Shown here piece after piece: positions 23,719 to 32,801 of a stretch of 64,000 nt of DNA. The position numbers and the translations under genes were made by a program. Below the pieces are notes generated by a model. The model searched no databases. It was not told the origin of the DNA and worked only from the letters and a program-made list of their open reading frames with translations. Positions within the stretch are counted from its first letter, which is position 1. Every line of letters starts with the position of its first letter. This stretch comes from Sphingobacterium mizutaii (lineage in GTDB: Bacteria > Bacteroidota > Bacteroidia > Sphingobacteriales > Sphingobacteriaceae): NCBI RefSeq assembly GCF_900187125.1, contig NZ_LT906468.1, forward strand, positions 1,550,001-1,614,000, written 5' to 3'.

Positions 23719-25113
23719 TTAACTCAAACTCTGCTTCCTGATTTCTTCGATTTCATCTACCGTCTTTACCAATTCTGGTCCTAATAATCTAAAGCCATTT
23801 TCTTCGATCAAGAAATTATCTTCGATCCGGATTCCAGAAAAATTGCGGTAATCTTCCAAGAGGTCATAATTGATGAATTCTTGGTTTTTTTTCTCTGCTT
23901 TCCACATATCGATCAAATCAGGAATAATGTATATACCAGGTTCTACGGTCAATACAAAGCCGGCTTCCAATTCTTTGCCTAATCGCAATGATTTTAGGCC
24001 AAAGGTGTTTTTGTCCTTTGGTTCAGCTTCAGTATATCCAACATATTGTTCACCTAAATCTTCCATGTCATGAACATCCAAGCCCATCATATGCCCCAGT
24101 CCACATTGGAAGAACATGGTATGTGCATGGTTGGCCACAGCATCTTCTGCATTCCCTTTCATCAATCCCACTGCCGTCAAGCCTTCTACCAGCGTTTTAG
24201 CGGCTTTAAGATGGATATCTTTGAAGTTTACGCCCGATTTCATCATGTCCCTAGCATCTGTGAATGATTTTAAGACCACATTGTAAAGGTCTTTCTGTCT
24301 ATCTGTAAAAGTTGCGGATACAGGAAATGTTCTGGTCAAATCCCCTGCATAGCCCATTGGCGTTTCAGCTCCAGAGTCATTCAATACCAAGTCACCGTTT
24401 TTAAAGCTGTTTTCGCGGAATTGGTTGTGCAAGATTTCGCCATGTACCGTCACGATAGGAGGATAGGCAAAGGTGAAATTTTGGTCGGCAGCATATTTTT
24501 GGATTGCATTGACCAATTCGTATTCCTTCATGCCCGGTTTAGCAATTTTCATGGCTAAGAGATGCATTTCAGTAGAAACTCGAAGGGCTTCTTCGATCTG
24601 TTCAATTTCCTGTGGTTCTTTGATGGACCTTTGTTTAACAACGGCTTTGATCAGTTTTTCAGATGGTAGCAATTCATCTAAATGTCTGTCCAATAGTCTG
24701 CTCAAAAGAATCTTGTTGTAAGATTGATATGGAGGGAGAAAATGGATCGGACGGTTATTGAATTTTGCTTTTTGCAGATAGTTCTCCAATTCTTTAAAAG
24801 GCAAGGTTTCTGAAACACCTGCTTTTAGACTTTTATCTTTTAAGGTTTCTTGTCGACCGGTCCATACCAGCGCGTCCATGTCCAATTCATCGCCAAAAAT
24901 AATTTCACGGTTTTCATCGATGTCGATGAGCCCGGCAATATAGGGTGCCTGGATCCCGAAATAGTATAAAAAACTACTGTCTTGGCGGAAAGGGTATGTG
25001 TTATGCTCGAAATTGATTGGATTTTCAATATTTCCCAATAAAACGATAACTCCATGGGTAATCTCATGCTTTAATTGGGTTCTTCTATTCTGATAGGTGC
25101 TTGACGAAAACAT
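23719..25113 (-). CDS. Xaa-Pro aminopeptidase (M24B, aminopeptidase P)
   Basis: A 464-residue cytoplasmic metallopeptidase that removes N-terminal residues preceding proline. The N-terminal domain (about 1-175) is a creatinase-like fold. The pita-bread catalytic domain has LNDSGAETPMGYAGDLTRTF (two metal-binding Asp residues), GLGHMMGLDVHD (metal His), LTVEPGIYI and GIRIEDNFL (two metal-binding Glu residues). It could help digest proline-rich peptides and so complement the hydroxyproline operon 5 kb away, but it lies in a separate unit, and many Bacteroidota carry it as a housekeeping gene. Confidence 0.93.
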   Translation of the reverse strand: MFSSSTYQNRRTQLKHEITHGVIVLLGNIENPINFEHNTYPFRQDSSFLYYFGIQAPYIAGLIDIDENREIIFGDELDMDALVWTGRQETLKDKSLKAGVSETLPFKELENYLQKAKFNNRPIHFLPPYQSYNKILLSRLLDRHLDELLPSEKLIKAVVKQRSIKEPQEIEQIEEALRVSTEMHLLAMKIAKPGMKEYELVNAIQKYAADQNFTFAYPPIVTVHGEILHNQFRENSFKNGDLVLNDSGAETPMGYAGDLTRTFPVSATFTDRQKDLYNVVLKSFTDARDMMKSGVNFKDIHLKAAKTLVEGLTAVGLMKGNAEDAVANHAHTMFFQCGLGHMMGLDVHDMEDLGEQYVGYTEAEPKDKNTFGLKSLRLGKELEAGFVLTVEPGIYIIPDLIDMWKAEKKNQEFINYDLLEDYRNFSGIRIEDNFLIEENGFRLLGPELVKTVDEIEEIRKQSLS

Positions 25114-25143
25114 GGTTCTTAAATTTTATTACGAAATTAAACA

Positions 25144-25181
25144 AAAACTGTGGAACCGCCTTTCGGAACCACAGTTTTTAT
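25144..25181 (-). terminator. Terminator of the DUF5695-like gene
   Basis: The stem AAAACTGTGG/CCACAGTTTTT encloses a CCG-loop-CGG-containing apex. It lies 33 bp after the stop codon of the minus-strand gene ending at 25214. Confidence 0.75.
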
Positions 25182-25213
25182 AGGAATAAGTTGTTACCGA
25201 TCTAACTAGCTTG

Positions 25214-27940
25214 TTAATCTTTGCTAAGCGTAATTTTTGTAACATTATTTGGGATGAGGTATCTACCCAATGCATCCTTTTCAAATCCTTTTAAGCTATA
25301 ACCGCTATCCGTATTGAACCGGATCAGATTATTGGATAGAATTTCAGCATTAGGAACAAGGGTCAAGGTGATTTCCTTGTTTTTCTCATTGTAAGCAAGT
25401 TGTTCGACTTCACCGGCATCGAGTTGGATCCAGAGTTTCTCTGGAGCCAGGAAGATCCTGTTTCTTGCCGCTGTTTTGACTTCAACCTCGATGTTGTCTT
25501 TCTTTTTGCTCAGGTTTCCCGAGAAAGCTAGCCAATCAAATTCGGGATGTTTGATGATATAGGTTCCGGAATTGACCGCGTAGCCATAGAAACCTGAACC
25601 ATAATCTCCGGTGATACCATCGATTTCCAGGGTTGAAGGGTAAGAGTGAAAAGCCCCTGGACCGAAACCTTCTTGGGTCACATTGGCCAGTGCTCCCATC
25701 ATTCCAGCATGACCTACGCGCAATAAGTAGAAATCTTCGGGATGGTCCCTATATTCTGTTAATACCGGAATAGAGTTGAGTGCAGAGCCATAATGGTGCA
25801 ATTGTCTTTCGATTCTGGATAGTTTTCCGCCGTATACAAAGTCCCAATAGCGACGGGCACTACCATTGTAGCCCCAGTGTGGAACGGTCGGCATATAAGC
25901 TAATATGGCGTTCAGGGTTACCTGTGCTTTTTCGTCAAAGCCAAAGAACTTAGACCATAAGTAGACCTCTTCTTGTCCTGTAGAGTCCCAAGGCATTTCG
26001 CTGCCAAAGGGGTAATTTAAGGTTTTCCAATGCTCTGCACGCTTCCTCATTTCGGCCTCCAATTTATTTGCAGAATCCATTAAGCCTTCTCTTCTTAAGT
26101 CGTTTAGAATCAATAGGAATATGCTGCCTTCCATCTGTCCGAATTGAGCATAATGAGGTGCTTTTTCCACCATGGCAATTGCCGTATGGAAAGCGCGATC
26201 TAAATATTCTTCCCATGGCTCTTCGGAGACCAGATTATTGTAATTTCGGGCTAGACGATACATTACCCAATGAGCTGCAGCAACATGAGGGTAATTGTAG
26301 GAACGGCCCAAATTATCAGCTTCTTTCTTAGGCCACGCTGACCAGGTTTTCCAGTTGATATCTTCGCTGTAGGTACCTTTTGGCAGGGAGTCTGGTTCAT
26401 AATAGAATAGACTTTTGACTACGCCATATTTATTTTTGCCATCCTTGTGTTGGATGCGTCCATACATGGTTTCATTGACAAAACGCTTCAGTTTTTCGAT
26501 TTCCACTTTATTAGGGACTAAAACCTGTTTCATCATCGCCGCTAGCCAGCTAGCAGCACCAGCCTCATCACTCAGACCTGCATACCAAGCTCTTTGTTCT
26601 TGGGTTACAGGTTTTCTTTCTTCGATATCGTAGGTGATAACCGAAGGAGACCTTTTGAAAGGGTCATTTGGTTCTTCAAACCATTGTTCATTGGTCAGGA
26701 AATTTCCTAAATCATTGACAACTTGTTGTTCAGGTTTGATGACTTTATATTGAATAGTTTGTTCAATACCGTCTTGGTAAGTGATTTGCAGTCTAGCCCT
26801 TCCCCATGTGTTACCGGAAATTTCGAATTGATTCCAGTTGTCTTTGGTTTTTTTCAAGGTCTTTACTGTAAGCGCATCTTTTGGGAAGACTGCTATATTC
26901 TTGATTTTCTTATTGTGCTTCAGGAATAATTTGCTGGGGTTGTCCATTGGGACTACATAGCCAGGAGCTGCAGTGGCTACAGGTCTGTTATTCGCCAGTA
27001 AAGTGTTTTCAATCTCTTTAATGCTCGGAGCCAGGACAAACTTCAAGGAAAAGTTTTTGGATTCACCAGGCTTTAAGGTCGATGAGCTGGGCGTATTCCA
27101 AGGATTTACGTTTTTCCATTCCATTTCGGCATAAGCTTTACTATGGATCAACCACTCGTGAAAACCTTCGAAAGTGATGCTTCTAGGGGTGGGATCTGTA
27201 TTTAATGGGTTGTATGCTTCAAATCCTGCATTTTCACTTGGTAAAACCAATAGACTTGGGCCATTACCATGTAGTCGGTTTACCTGCATATAACCAGCAT
27301 CCTTACCAATATAAGGATCGAAGAATACATTTTTAGCATGGGCTTCATCTAGGCTTTTCCAATCCATGTTGTTGTTAAATGGAAGCGGGATGCCCAGTCC
27401 GCCAATTTCGATGGCATTATTCGAGTTATTGATGATCTCAAAGGTCAGTTGCAGGTTGCCATTGTTATTTTCCCACTTCCTGATTACCTTCAGCGGTATG
27501 TTTTGCAGGGTTGGACTTAAATCGGCCACAGCCAAAGCAATGCCCTCAGGCTTTAATTCAGTTACATTCTTGCGGTCTTTTGCCGAAGAAAAAGACTGCC
27601 AATCATTCGTGCCGACATTCCGGATTTTGAGATTGATATCGCCGATATGAAAGAAGCCGTTCCGATCTCTTTTGTTTAAGAGTTCGGTGACTGTATAGTC
27701 AAAATTGCTATCGCCATTTAACAGCTTGATCGAAGATGCCGTTTGTGAGGAATTTAACAGCTGAAGGTTGAGTTCTTTCAATGGAAAGGATTTATTTCCC
27801 TGGTCTATTCCGAGGGTTGGCGTTTCAGTGGCCACTCTTTTCCAAACGGGGTGTTCATCTTGCTGGGCAAGTGCCGGTAAGGACAGACTTGTTGGCAAGA
27901 CAATTAAAAGGAGATAACAAATATTTTTAAGTTTCTTCAT
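25214..27940 (-). CDS. Large secreted DUF5695-like protein, probable carbohydrate-active enzyme
   Basis: A 908-residue exported protein with signal peptide ending at LPALAQQ. The first half is beta-rich: a domain with RKWENNNGNLQLTFEIINNSNNAIEIGGLGIPLPF resembles the N-terminal sandwich of glycoside hydrolases acting on polysaccharides. The second half (about 450-800) is helical with many aromatic and Trp residues (EEVYLWSKFFGFDEKAQ, VPHWGYNGSARRYWDFVYGG), like an (alpha/alpha) toroid. I recall this architecture as DUF5695. No catalytic pair can be named. It is divergent from an AraC regulator and about 1.3 kb from the hydroxyproline operon, so it may act on proteoglycan or glycoprotein, but this is speculative. 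Confidence 0.7.
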   Translation of the reverse strand: MKKLKNICYLLLIVLPTSLSLPALAQQDEHPVWKRVATETPTLGIDQGNKSFPLKELNLQLLNSSQTASSIKLLNGDSNFDYTVTELLNKRDRNGFFHIGDINLKIRNVGTNDWQSFSSAKDRKNVTELKPEGIALAVADLSPTLQNIPLKVIRKWENNNGNLQLTFEIINNSNNAIEIGGLGIPLPFNNNMDWKSLDEAHAKNVFFDPYIGKDAGYMQVNRLHGNGPSLLVLPSENAGFEAYNPLNTDPTPRSITFEGFHEWLIHSKAYAEMEWKNVNPWNTPSSSTLKPGESKNFSLKFVLAPSIKEIENTLLANNRPVATAAPGYVVPMDNPSKLFLKHNKKIKNIAVFPKDALTVKTLKKTKDNWNQFEISGNTWGRARLQITYQDGIEQTIQYKVIKPEQQVVNDLGNFLTNEQWFEEPNDPFKRSPSVITYDIEERKPVTQEQRAWYAGLSDEAGAASWLAAMMKQVLVPNKVEIEKLKRFVNETMYGRIQHKDGKNKYGVVKSLFYYEPDSLPKGTYSEDINWKTWSAWPKKEADNLGRSYNYPHVAAAHWVMYRLARNYNNLVSEEPWEEYLDRAFHTAIAMVEKAPHYAQFGQMEGSIFLLILNDLRREGLMDSANKLEAEMRKRAEHWKTLNYPFGSEMPWDSTGQEEVYLWSKFFGFDEKAQVTLNAILAYMPTVPHWGYNGSARRYWDFVYGGKLSRIERQLHHYGSALNSIPVLTEYRDHPEDFYLLRVGHAGMMGALANVTQEGFGPGAFHSYPSTLEIDGITGDYGSGFYGYAVNSGTYIIKHPEFDWLAFSGNLSKKKDNIEVEVKTAARNRIFLAPEKLWIQLDAGEVEQLAYNEKNKEITLTLVPNAEILSNNLIRFNTDSGYSLKGFEKDALGRYLIPNNVTKITLSKD

Positions 27941-28322
27941 TTCTGCTCAGGTCTTAAATTCTTAATAAAATGACTGCTATTCTAATTTGTTAAAATGAAT
28001 GGAAGGAAAAATATAATTGTATTAAGAAAAACTATTAGATTAGTGGTAGAGAAATCTCAGTTTTGAAGGGATTGAATGGGCTGCTTTCCATTTACTCTAT
28101 ATAACCGAGATTATAAGCATTGATCCAAAGTCTACTTAATTACTGACTATTAAGTTTTTTCCTGTTTGTTTGTTACAAATATGGTTTTAAAAATTCTTTA
28201 AAGGTTGCCGGATTTTAGCTTTCTATGGCCATTTATTAGCCATTCGTAGTAATTTTTTTGCTTAGTAACCACTTTATAAGTACATTTAGTGTTAAACTGA
28301 CATTTAATAAACTTTTTAAATT
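27941..28322. other. 382-bp divergent promoter region
   Basis: AT-rich spacer between the DUF5695-like gene (minus) and the AraC gene (plus). I find no strong palindrome or ORF in it. It must hold both promoters and is the natural place for AraC binding. Confidence 0.4.
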
Positions 28323-29186
28323 ATGAAACCAATACAATATAATGTACCAGTTCCTAAGGATAGGACGGTATTTGTGCAGGAAGACATATTAGATAAGTTT
28401 TATCCTTATATGCATCGTCATGTGGAGTATCAGATTATTATGATTGTAGCTGGTAGCGGTCAACTTCTGGTTGATGACAATCTCCATAATTTCCAACAGG
28501 GCGATATCTTTTTAGTTGGTTCCAATCAAGCACATGTTTTCAAGAATGATCAAAACTCGGAGGGCATCAGATCCGTATCGGTGTTTTTCAATCTAGAAGG
28601 CGCATTGCTTAATTTGTTGAATTTGCCAGAGCTGAGTGTATTAATGGAATTCATCAGTAATAACTGCAGAGGATTTCAAGTTCCAAAACAACATTTAGCT
28701 CCGATTCGAAGAAGGATTGAGGTTTTGAAGCGATCGGATAGGATGGACCAATTGGTTAACTTTTTCTACCTATTGAAGTCATTGAATATGGTTTCTTCAG
28801 ATTTGACACCACTTTCAGGCGTTTCCCATTATGAGTCTGATGCATTTGGAGGTTTTAAGATCAATACCTTATGCAGGTATATAGAAGAGAATTTTAAAGA
28901 GAACATTTCACTATGCGATGTTGCCGAGAAAGCGAATTTAACGCCACAGGCATTTTGCAGATATTTCAAAAAATGTACAGGAAAGACTTTTGTATCTTAT
29001 TTAAATGAAGTTCGTGTACGAGAAGCTTGTCGTTTATTGGGGAATGATAAGTATGATTGTGTTTCAATTATCGCCTATAGCAGTGGTTTTAACAGCATCA
29101 CGAATTTCAATCGGGTGTTCCGGAGTGTAATCGGTACTTCACCAAAGGAGTATGCGTTAAATTATAAGAACTTTTTATACCAGTAG
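28323..29186 (+). CDS. AraC-family transcriptional regulator
   Basis: A 287-residue regulator. The N-terminal cupin-like domain (about 20-150) has MHRHVEYQIIMIVAGSGQLLVDD and GDIFLVGSNQAHVF, the ligand-binding form. The C-terminal AraC domain (about 185-285) has two helix-turn-helices: ISLCDVAEKANLTPQAFCRYFKKCTGKTFVSYL and VSIIAYSSGFNSITNFNRVFRSVIGTSPKEY. It lies 110 bp before the hydroxyproline operon on the same strand and divergent to the DUF5695-like gene, so it probably activates one or both. Confidence 0.9.
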   Translation: MKPIQYNVPVPKDRTVFVQEDILDKFYPYMHRHVEYQIIMIVAGSGQLLVDDNLHNFQQGDIFLVGSNQAHVFKNDQNSEGIRSVSVFFNLEGALLNLLNLPELSVLMEFISNNCRGFQVPKQHLAPIRRRIEVLKRSDRMDQLVNFFYLLKSLNMVSSDLTPLSGVSHYESDAFGGFKINTLCRYIEENFKENISLCDVAEKANLTPQAFCRYFKKCTGKTFVSYLNEVRVREACRLLGNDKYDCVSIIAYSSGFNSITNFNRVFRSVIGTSPKEYALNYKNFLYQ

Positions 29187-29252
29187 ACAGAAAAGGTTAA
29201 AATTCAGTAAACAAATATTAAAAGGCGGTTAGGCGAGGAGCTTTTAAGTGGC

Positions 29253-29260
29253 TAGTTTTG
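29253..29260 (+). promoter_or_regulatory. Promoter -7 box of the hydroxyproline operon
   Basis: TAGTTTTG matches TAnnTTTG 37 bp before the first ATG. The -33 region is weak, which would fit an activator-dependent promoter. Confidence 0.4.
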
Positions 29261-29296
29261 GTTATACAATTATAATTTAAAACAAGAAAACTTACT

Positions 29297-30199
29297 ATGG
29301 CTCAATTAAATTGGAAGGGAATTTATCCTGCGGTTTTGACTCCATTTAAAGAGAATGGAGAAATTGATTTTGAAATGTTTGCCAAAAACACTGAGGCACA
29401 GATTTCAGCGGGTGTACATGGGATCATTATTGCGGGAACTCTGGGAGATGCTGCTGTATTGGATAATGACGAGAAATTCGAATTGCTGTCTTATGCAAAA
29501 AAGATTGTTGCTGGAAGAATCCCTTTGATTCTGAACATTGCAGAAAACACCACCAAAAATGCTGTCGAGTTTGCTAAAAAAGCAAAGGAACTAGGCGCTG
29601 ATGGACTGATGTTATTACCTCCAATGCGCTATAAAGCCGATGACCGTGAGGTTGTAGAATACTTTAAGGCTGTAGCAGTTGCCACTGATCTTCCGATCTT
29701 AATCTATAACAATCCTGTAGATTACGCTACTTATGTTTCATTGAGTATGTTTGATGAGCTTAAGGACTATCCAACCATCCAAGCAGTGAAAGAATCAACC
29801 CGAGACCTATCCAATATTACCCGAATGAAGAATAAGTTTGGTGATCGTTTCAAGGTATTGGGCGGTGTAGATACCATTTCTTTGGAAACGGTTTTATTAG
29901 GTGCAGATGGATTGGTTGCTGGATTAGTTGATGCTTTTCCAAGAGAAACGATGGCAATGTACAATTATGCATTGAACGGTGAAGTGGAAAAAGCGATTGA
30001 GATCTATAGATGGTTTATGCCATTGTTGGAACTGGATATTCATCCAAAGCTAATCCAATACATAAAATTAGCTGCGACTGCCGAAGGGATATGTACGCCG
30101 CATGTGCGTGCGCCAAGATTGCCTTTGGTAGGAGAAGAAGCGACAAGAGTAAACAAAATAATTGCTGATGGAATTGCAAGTCGACCGGTTTTAAATTAA
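29297..30199 (+). CDS. DHDPS/NAL-family lyase, probable pyrroline-4-hydroxy-2-carboxylate deaminase
   Basis: A 300-residue TIM-barrel class I aldolase-type enzyme. The Schiff-base lysine is Lys165 in QAVKESTRD and the catalytic Tyr is Tyr137 in IYNNP; the substrate loop is GTLGD rather than the GTTGE of true dihydrodipicolinate synthase. Family members in hydroxyproline gene clusters deaminate cis-4-hydroxy-pyrroline-2-carboxylate to alpha-ketoglutarate semialdehyde. The downstream genes (semialdehyde dehydrogenase, hydroxyproline epimerase, FAD oxidase) make that role much more likely than lysine or sialic acid metabolism. It is the first gene of the operon; a strong hairpin follows it. Confidence 0.82.
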   Translation: MAQLNWKGIYPAVLTPFKENGEIDFEMFAKNTEAQISAGVHGIIIAGTLGDAAVLDNDEKFELLSYAKKIVAGRIPLILNIAENTTKNAVEFAKKAKELGADGLMLLPPMRYKADDREVVEYFKAVAVATDLPILIYNNPVDYATYVSLSMFDELKDYPTIQAVKESTRDLSNITRMKNKFGDRFKVLGGVDTISLETVLLGADGLVAGLVDAFPRETMAMYNYALNGEVEKAIEIYRWFMPLLELDIHPKLIQYIKLAATAEGICTPHVRAPRLPLVGEEATRVNKIIADGIASRPVLN

Positions 30200-30221
30200 A
30201 ACTGGAAGAAGCAAAGTCTTT

Positions 30222-30259
30222 GGAACATAAAGTCGGATAGGCCGACTTTATGTTCCTTT
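30222..30259 (+). terminator. 15-bp perfect hairpin inside the operon
   Basis: The arms 30222-30236 and 30242-30256 pair completely around a 5-nt loop and are followed by TTTA only. It may act as a weak terminator or mRNA stabiliser that sets the first gene's expression apart from the rest. Confidence 0.6.
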
Positions 30260-30279
30260 AATTGAAAATCCAATTGAAT

Positions 30280-31776
30280 ATGAACCAAAAAAAAGAATAC
30301 TTAGATAAATGTGTTGAACAGGCTGCTGAGGCATATCAATTTTTAAAAACGACGACAGTTCGCGATCGGGCTAAGTTCATGCATGCTGTTGCTGATCGGA
30401 TTGAAGGCATAGGGGCGGAATTGATTGAGACGGCCAATCGGGAGACCTCATTGCCTTTTCCTCGTTTGGAGGGCGAGAAGGCAAGGACAATCTGGCAATG
30501 GCGGAGTTATGGCAATGCGATTTCCAATGGTCTTTACAGTGAGGCTAGGATCGATCTAGCCAATCCAGAGAAAGGAAAGAATGATATTCGCAAATACAAT
30601 TTAGGCATTGGGCCGGTGGTTGTATTTGGGGCTAGCAACTTTCCTTTTGCTTTTTCCACTGCAGGCGGTGATACAGCGAGTGCCATCGCTGCGGGTTGTC
30701 CGGTGATTGTAAAAGGTCATTCGGGTCATGAGCAAACCTCAACCCTGATGGCAAAGGCAATCAGCGAAGTAGTTCAGGAATTTGGTTGGCCAGAGGGTGT
30801 ATTCAATCATGTGCTGGGTAGTGAGGTAGAAGGGACTAAGGAAAAGATTGGTGCTTATTTAGTGGCTCAATCGGGTATAAAAGCTGTAGGTTTTACTGGT
30901 TCATATTGGGGAGGGAAAGCCCTTTTCGATATCGCAAATCAAAGGGAAGAACCTATTCCTGTTTTTGCTGAAATGGGAAGCATCAATCCGGTATTTGCTT
31001 TTGGGCATATTTTGGAAGAAAAAGCTGAAGCATTGGCAAAGGAATATGCATCTTCTTTAACCTTGGGAGTAGGTCAGTTTTGTACCAATCCAGGTTTATT
31101 CATTGCGGTGAAGGGAGAAGCTTTAGAACGATTTAAAGTTAGCTTACAGGAGGCGATTGCTGAGATCAACTCGGCCAATATGTTGAATCAAGGAATCTAT
31201 TCACATTATGAGAAAAATAAGGACCTGTTGAGCAACCAATCTGATGTTGCCGTGCTTTCAGAGTCTAAATCTATTGCAGAGTCTGGCCAAGGGAGACCGA
31301 GGGTAGCTTTGACTTCAGCTGCAAATTTCCTTACAAATGAGGTTTTGGCTGAGGAGGTCTTTGGACCTTTTGGACTTTTGATTGAAGCAGATTCTATAGC
31401 TGAGGTAGAGAAGATTGCCCAGAACCTAAAAGGACAATTGACAATCACTTTTGCAGGAACGGAGAAAGATGCAGAAGAAAATAAGACGATATTTAATATC
31501 ATAAAAGATAAGGCCGGAAGGCTCTTGTTCAATGGTATGCCTACTGGGGTTGAGGTGGTTTATGCGATGCAGCATGGCGGACCTTTCCCTTCAAGTACCG
31601 ATCCGAGGTTTACATCCGTTGGACCTGATTCCATCAAGCGGTTTTTACGTCCATTGGCATTTCAGAATTGGCCAGATCAGTTTCTGCCAGCTGAATTGAA
31701 AAACGGCAATCCCCTTGCGATCAGTCGACTGGTAGACGGAACGAGTACTAAGGATTCCATTAATCCAAACCAATAA
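30280..31776 (+). CDS. Alpha-ketoglutaric semialdehyde dehydrogenase (ALDH family)
   Basis: An aldehyde dehydrogenase of about 498 residues. I choose the ATG at 30280 (MNQKKEYLDKC) over the TTG at 30262. The cofactor and catalytic motifs are VFGASNFPFAFSTAGGDTASA, the general base Glu in FAEMGSINP, and VGQFCTNPG with the catalytic Cys at about 268. This AGGDTASA/GQFCTNPG pattern is typical of the KGSADH branch that converts 2,5-dioxopentanoate to alpha-ketoglutarate in hydroxyproline, arabinose or glucarate catabolism. Next to the epimerase and the deaminase, the hydroxyproline pathway is by far the best fit. The next gene starts 4 bp after its stop. Confidence 0.9.
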   Translation: MNQKKEYLDKCVEQAAEAYQFLKTTTVRDRAKFMHAVADRIEGIGAELIETANRETSLPFPRLEGEKARTIWQWRSYGNAISNGLYSEARIDLANPEKGKNDIRKYNLGIGPVVVFGASNFPFAFSTAGGDTASAIAAGCPVIVKGHSGHEQTSTLMAKAISEVVQEFGWPEGVFNHVLGSEVEGTKEKIGAYLVAQSGIKAVGFTGSYWGGKALFDIANQREEPIPVFAEMGSINPVFAFGHILEEKAEALAKEYASSLTLGVGQFCTNPGLFIAVKGEALERFKVSLQEAIAEINSANMLNQGIYSHYEKNKDLLSNQSDVAVLSESKSIAESGQGRPRVALTSAANFLTNEVLAEEVFGPFGLLIEADSIAEVEKIAQNLKGQLTITFAGTEKDAEENKTIFNIIKDKAGRLLFNGMPTGVEVVYAMQHGGPFPSSTDPRFTSVGPDSIKRFLRPLAFQNWPDQFLPAELKNGNPLAISRLVDGTSTKDSINPNQ

Positions 31777-31780
31777 ATAG

Positions 31781-32779
31781 ATGAAGAAAACATTTTTTTG
31801 TATTGATTCCCATACCTGCGGATGCCCGGTGCGATTGGTCGCTGGAGGTGGTCCGTATTTAAGGGGGAATTCCATGATGGAACGCAGACTCCACTTTATG
31901 GAGGAATATGATTGGATCAGAAAAGGGTTGATGTTTGAACCTCGAGGCCATGATATGATGAGTGGCAGCATTCTGTATCCGCCTATTGATCCTAATAATG
32001 ACACTGGGGTTCTCTATATTGAAACCAGTGGTTGTTTGCCAATGTGTGGACATGGTACCATCGGAACGGTGACTATTGCCATCGAAGAAGGATTGGTAAT
32101 TCCTAAAGTGCCGGGAAAACTTAGGCTAGAAACACCAGCAGGTTTGATTTTGATCGATTATGTTCAGGAAGGACCGAAGGTCAAGACCGTAAAGTTGACC
32201 AATGTGAAATCCTTTTTATATAAATCAGAGTTGACCGTAGACTGCCCTGATTTGGGTGAAATCGTCGCGGATGTTGCCTATGGAGGTAATTTCTATGCTA
32301 TTGTAGATCCACAGAAGAACTTCAGGGATATCAGTGATTTCTCTGCAAGCCAATTGATCCATTACGGAAAGTTGATTCGTTCCCTATTGAACGAAAAATA
32401 TGAATTTATCCACCCAGAGAATGAAAATATCTATGGCTTGAGCCATATTCAGTGGACAGGCAAGCCGACCAAAGAGAATTCTACGGGAAGAAATGCCGTA
32501 TTGGTAGGCGAGAATGCCCTTGACCGCTCGCCTTGCGGAACAGGTACCTCTGCTCGGATGGCGCAATGGTATGCAAAAGGCAAATTAAAGCAGGGTGATG
32601 AGTTTGTGCATGAAAGTTATATAGGCTCGCAGTTTATTGGCCGCATTGAGGAAGAAACCCAATTGGCAGGACAGGCGGCAATCGTTCCATCGGTAGAAGG
32701 ATGGGCAATCATTACGGGATATAGTCAAATCATCATAGATGATATTGACCCGTATAAAGAAGGATTTCAAGTTATGTAG
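31781..32779 (+). CDS. 4-hydroxyproline 2-epimerase (proline racemase family)
   Basis: A 332-residue cofactor-independent epimerase that converts trans-4-hydroxy-L-proline to cis-4-hydroxy-D-proline. The two catalytic cysteines are Cys89 in MCGHGTIG and Cys252 in DRSPCGTGTSARM. Having both cysteines distinguishes it from trans-3-hydroxyproline dehydratases, in which the second is replaced by Thr. The opening CIDSHTCGCPVRLVAGG is also typical of the family. It lies between the semialdehyde dehydrogenase (4 bp) and the FAD oxidoreductase (22 bp) in the operon. Confidence 0.93.
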   Translation: MKKTFFCIDSHTCGCPVRLVAGGGPYLRGNSMMERRLHFMEEYDWIRKGLMFEPRGHDMMSGSILYPPIDPNNDTGVLYIETSGCLPMCGHGTIGTVTIAIEEGLVIPKVPGKLRLETPAGLILIDYVQEGPKVKTVKLTNVKSFLYKSELTVDCPDLGEIVADVAYGGNFYAIVDPQKNFRDISDFSASQLIHYGKLIRSLLNEKYEFIHPENENIYGLSHIQWTGKPTKENSTGRNAVLVGENALDRSPCGTGTSARMAQWYAKGKLKQGDEFVHESYIGSQFIGRIEEETQLAGQAAIVPSVEGWAIITGYSQIIIDDIDPYKEGFQVM

Positions 32780-32801
32780 TTCACAATAACAATAGAATAA
32801 G

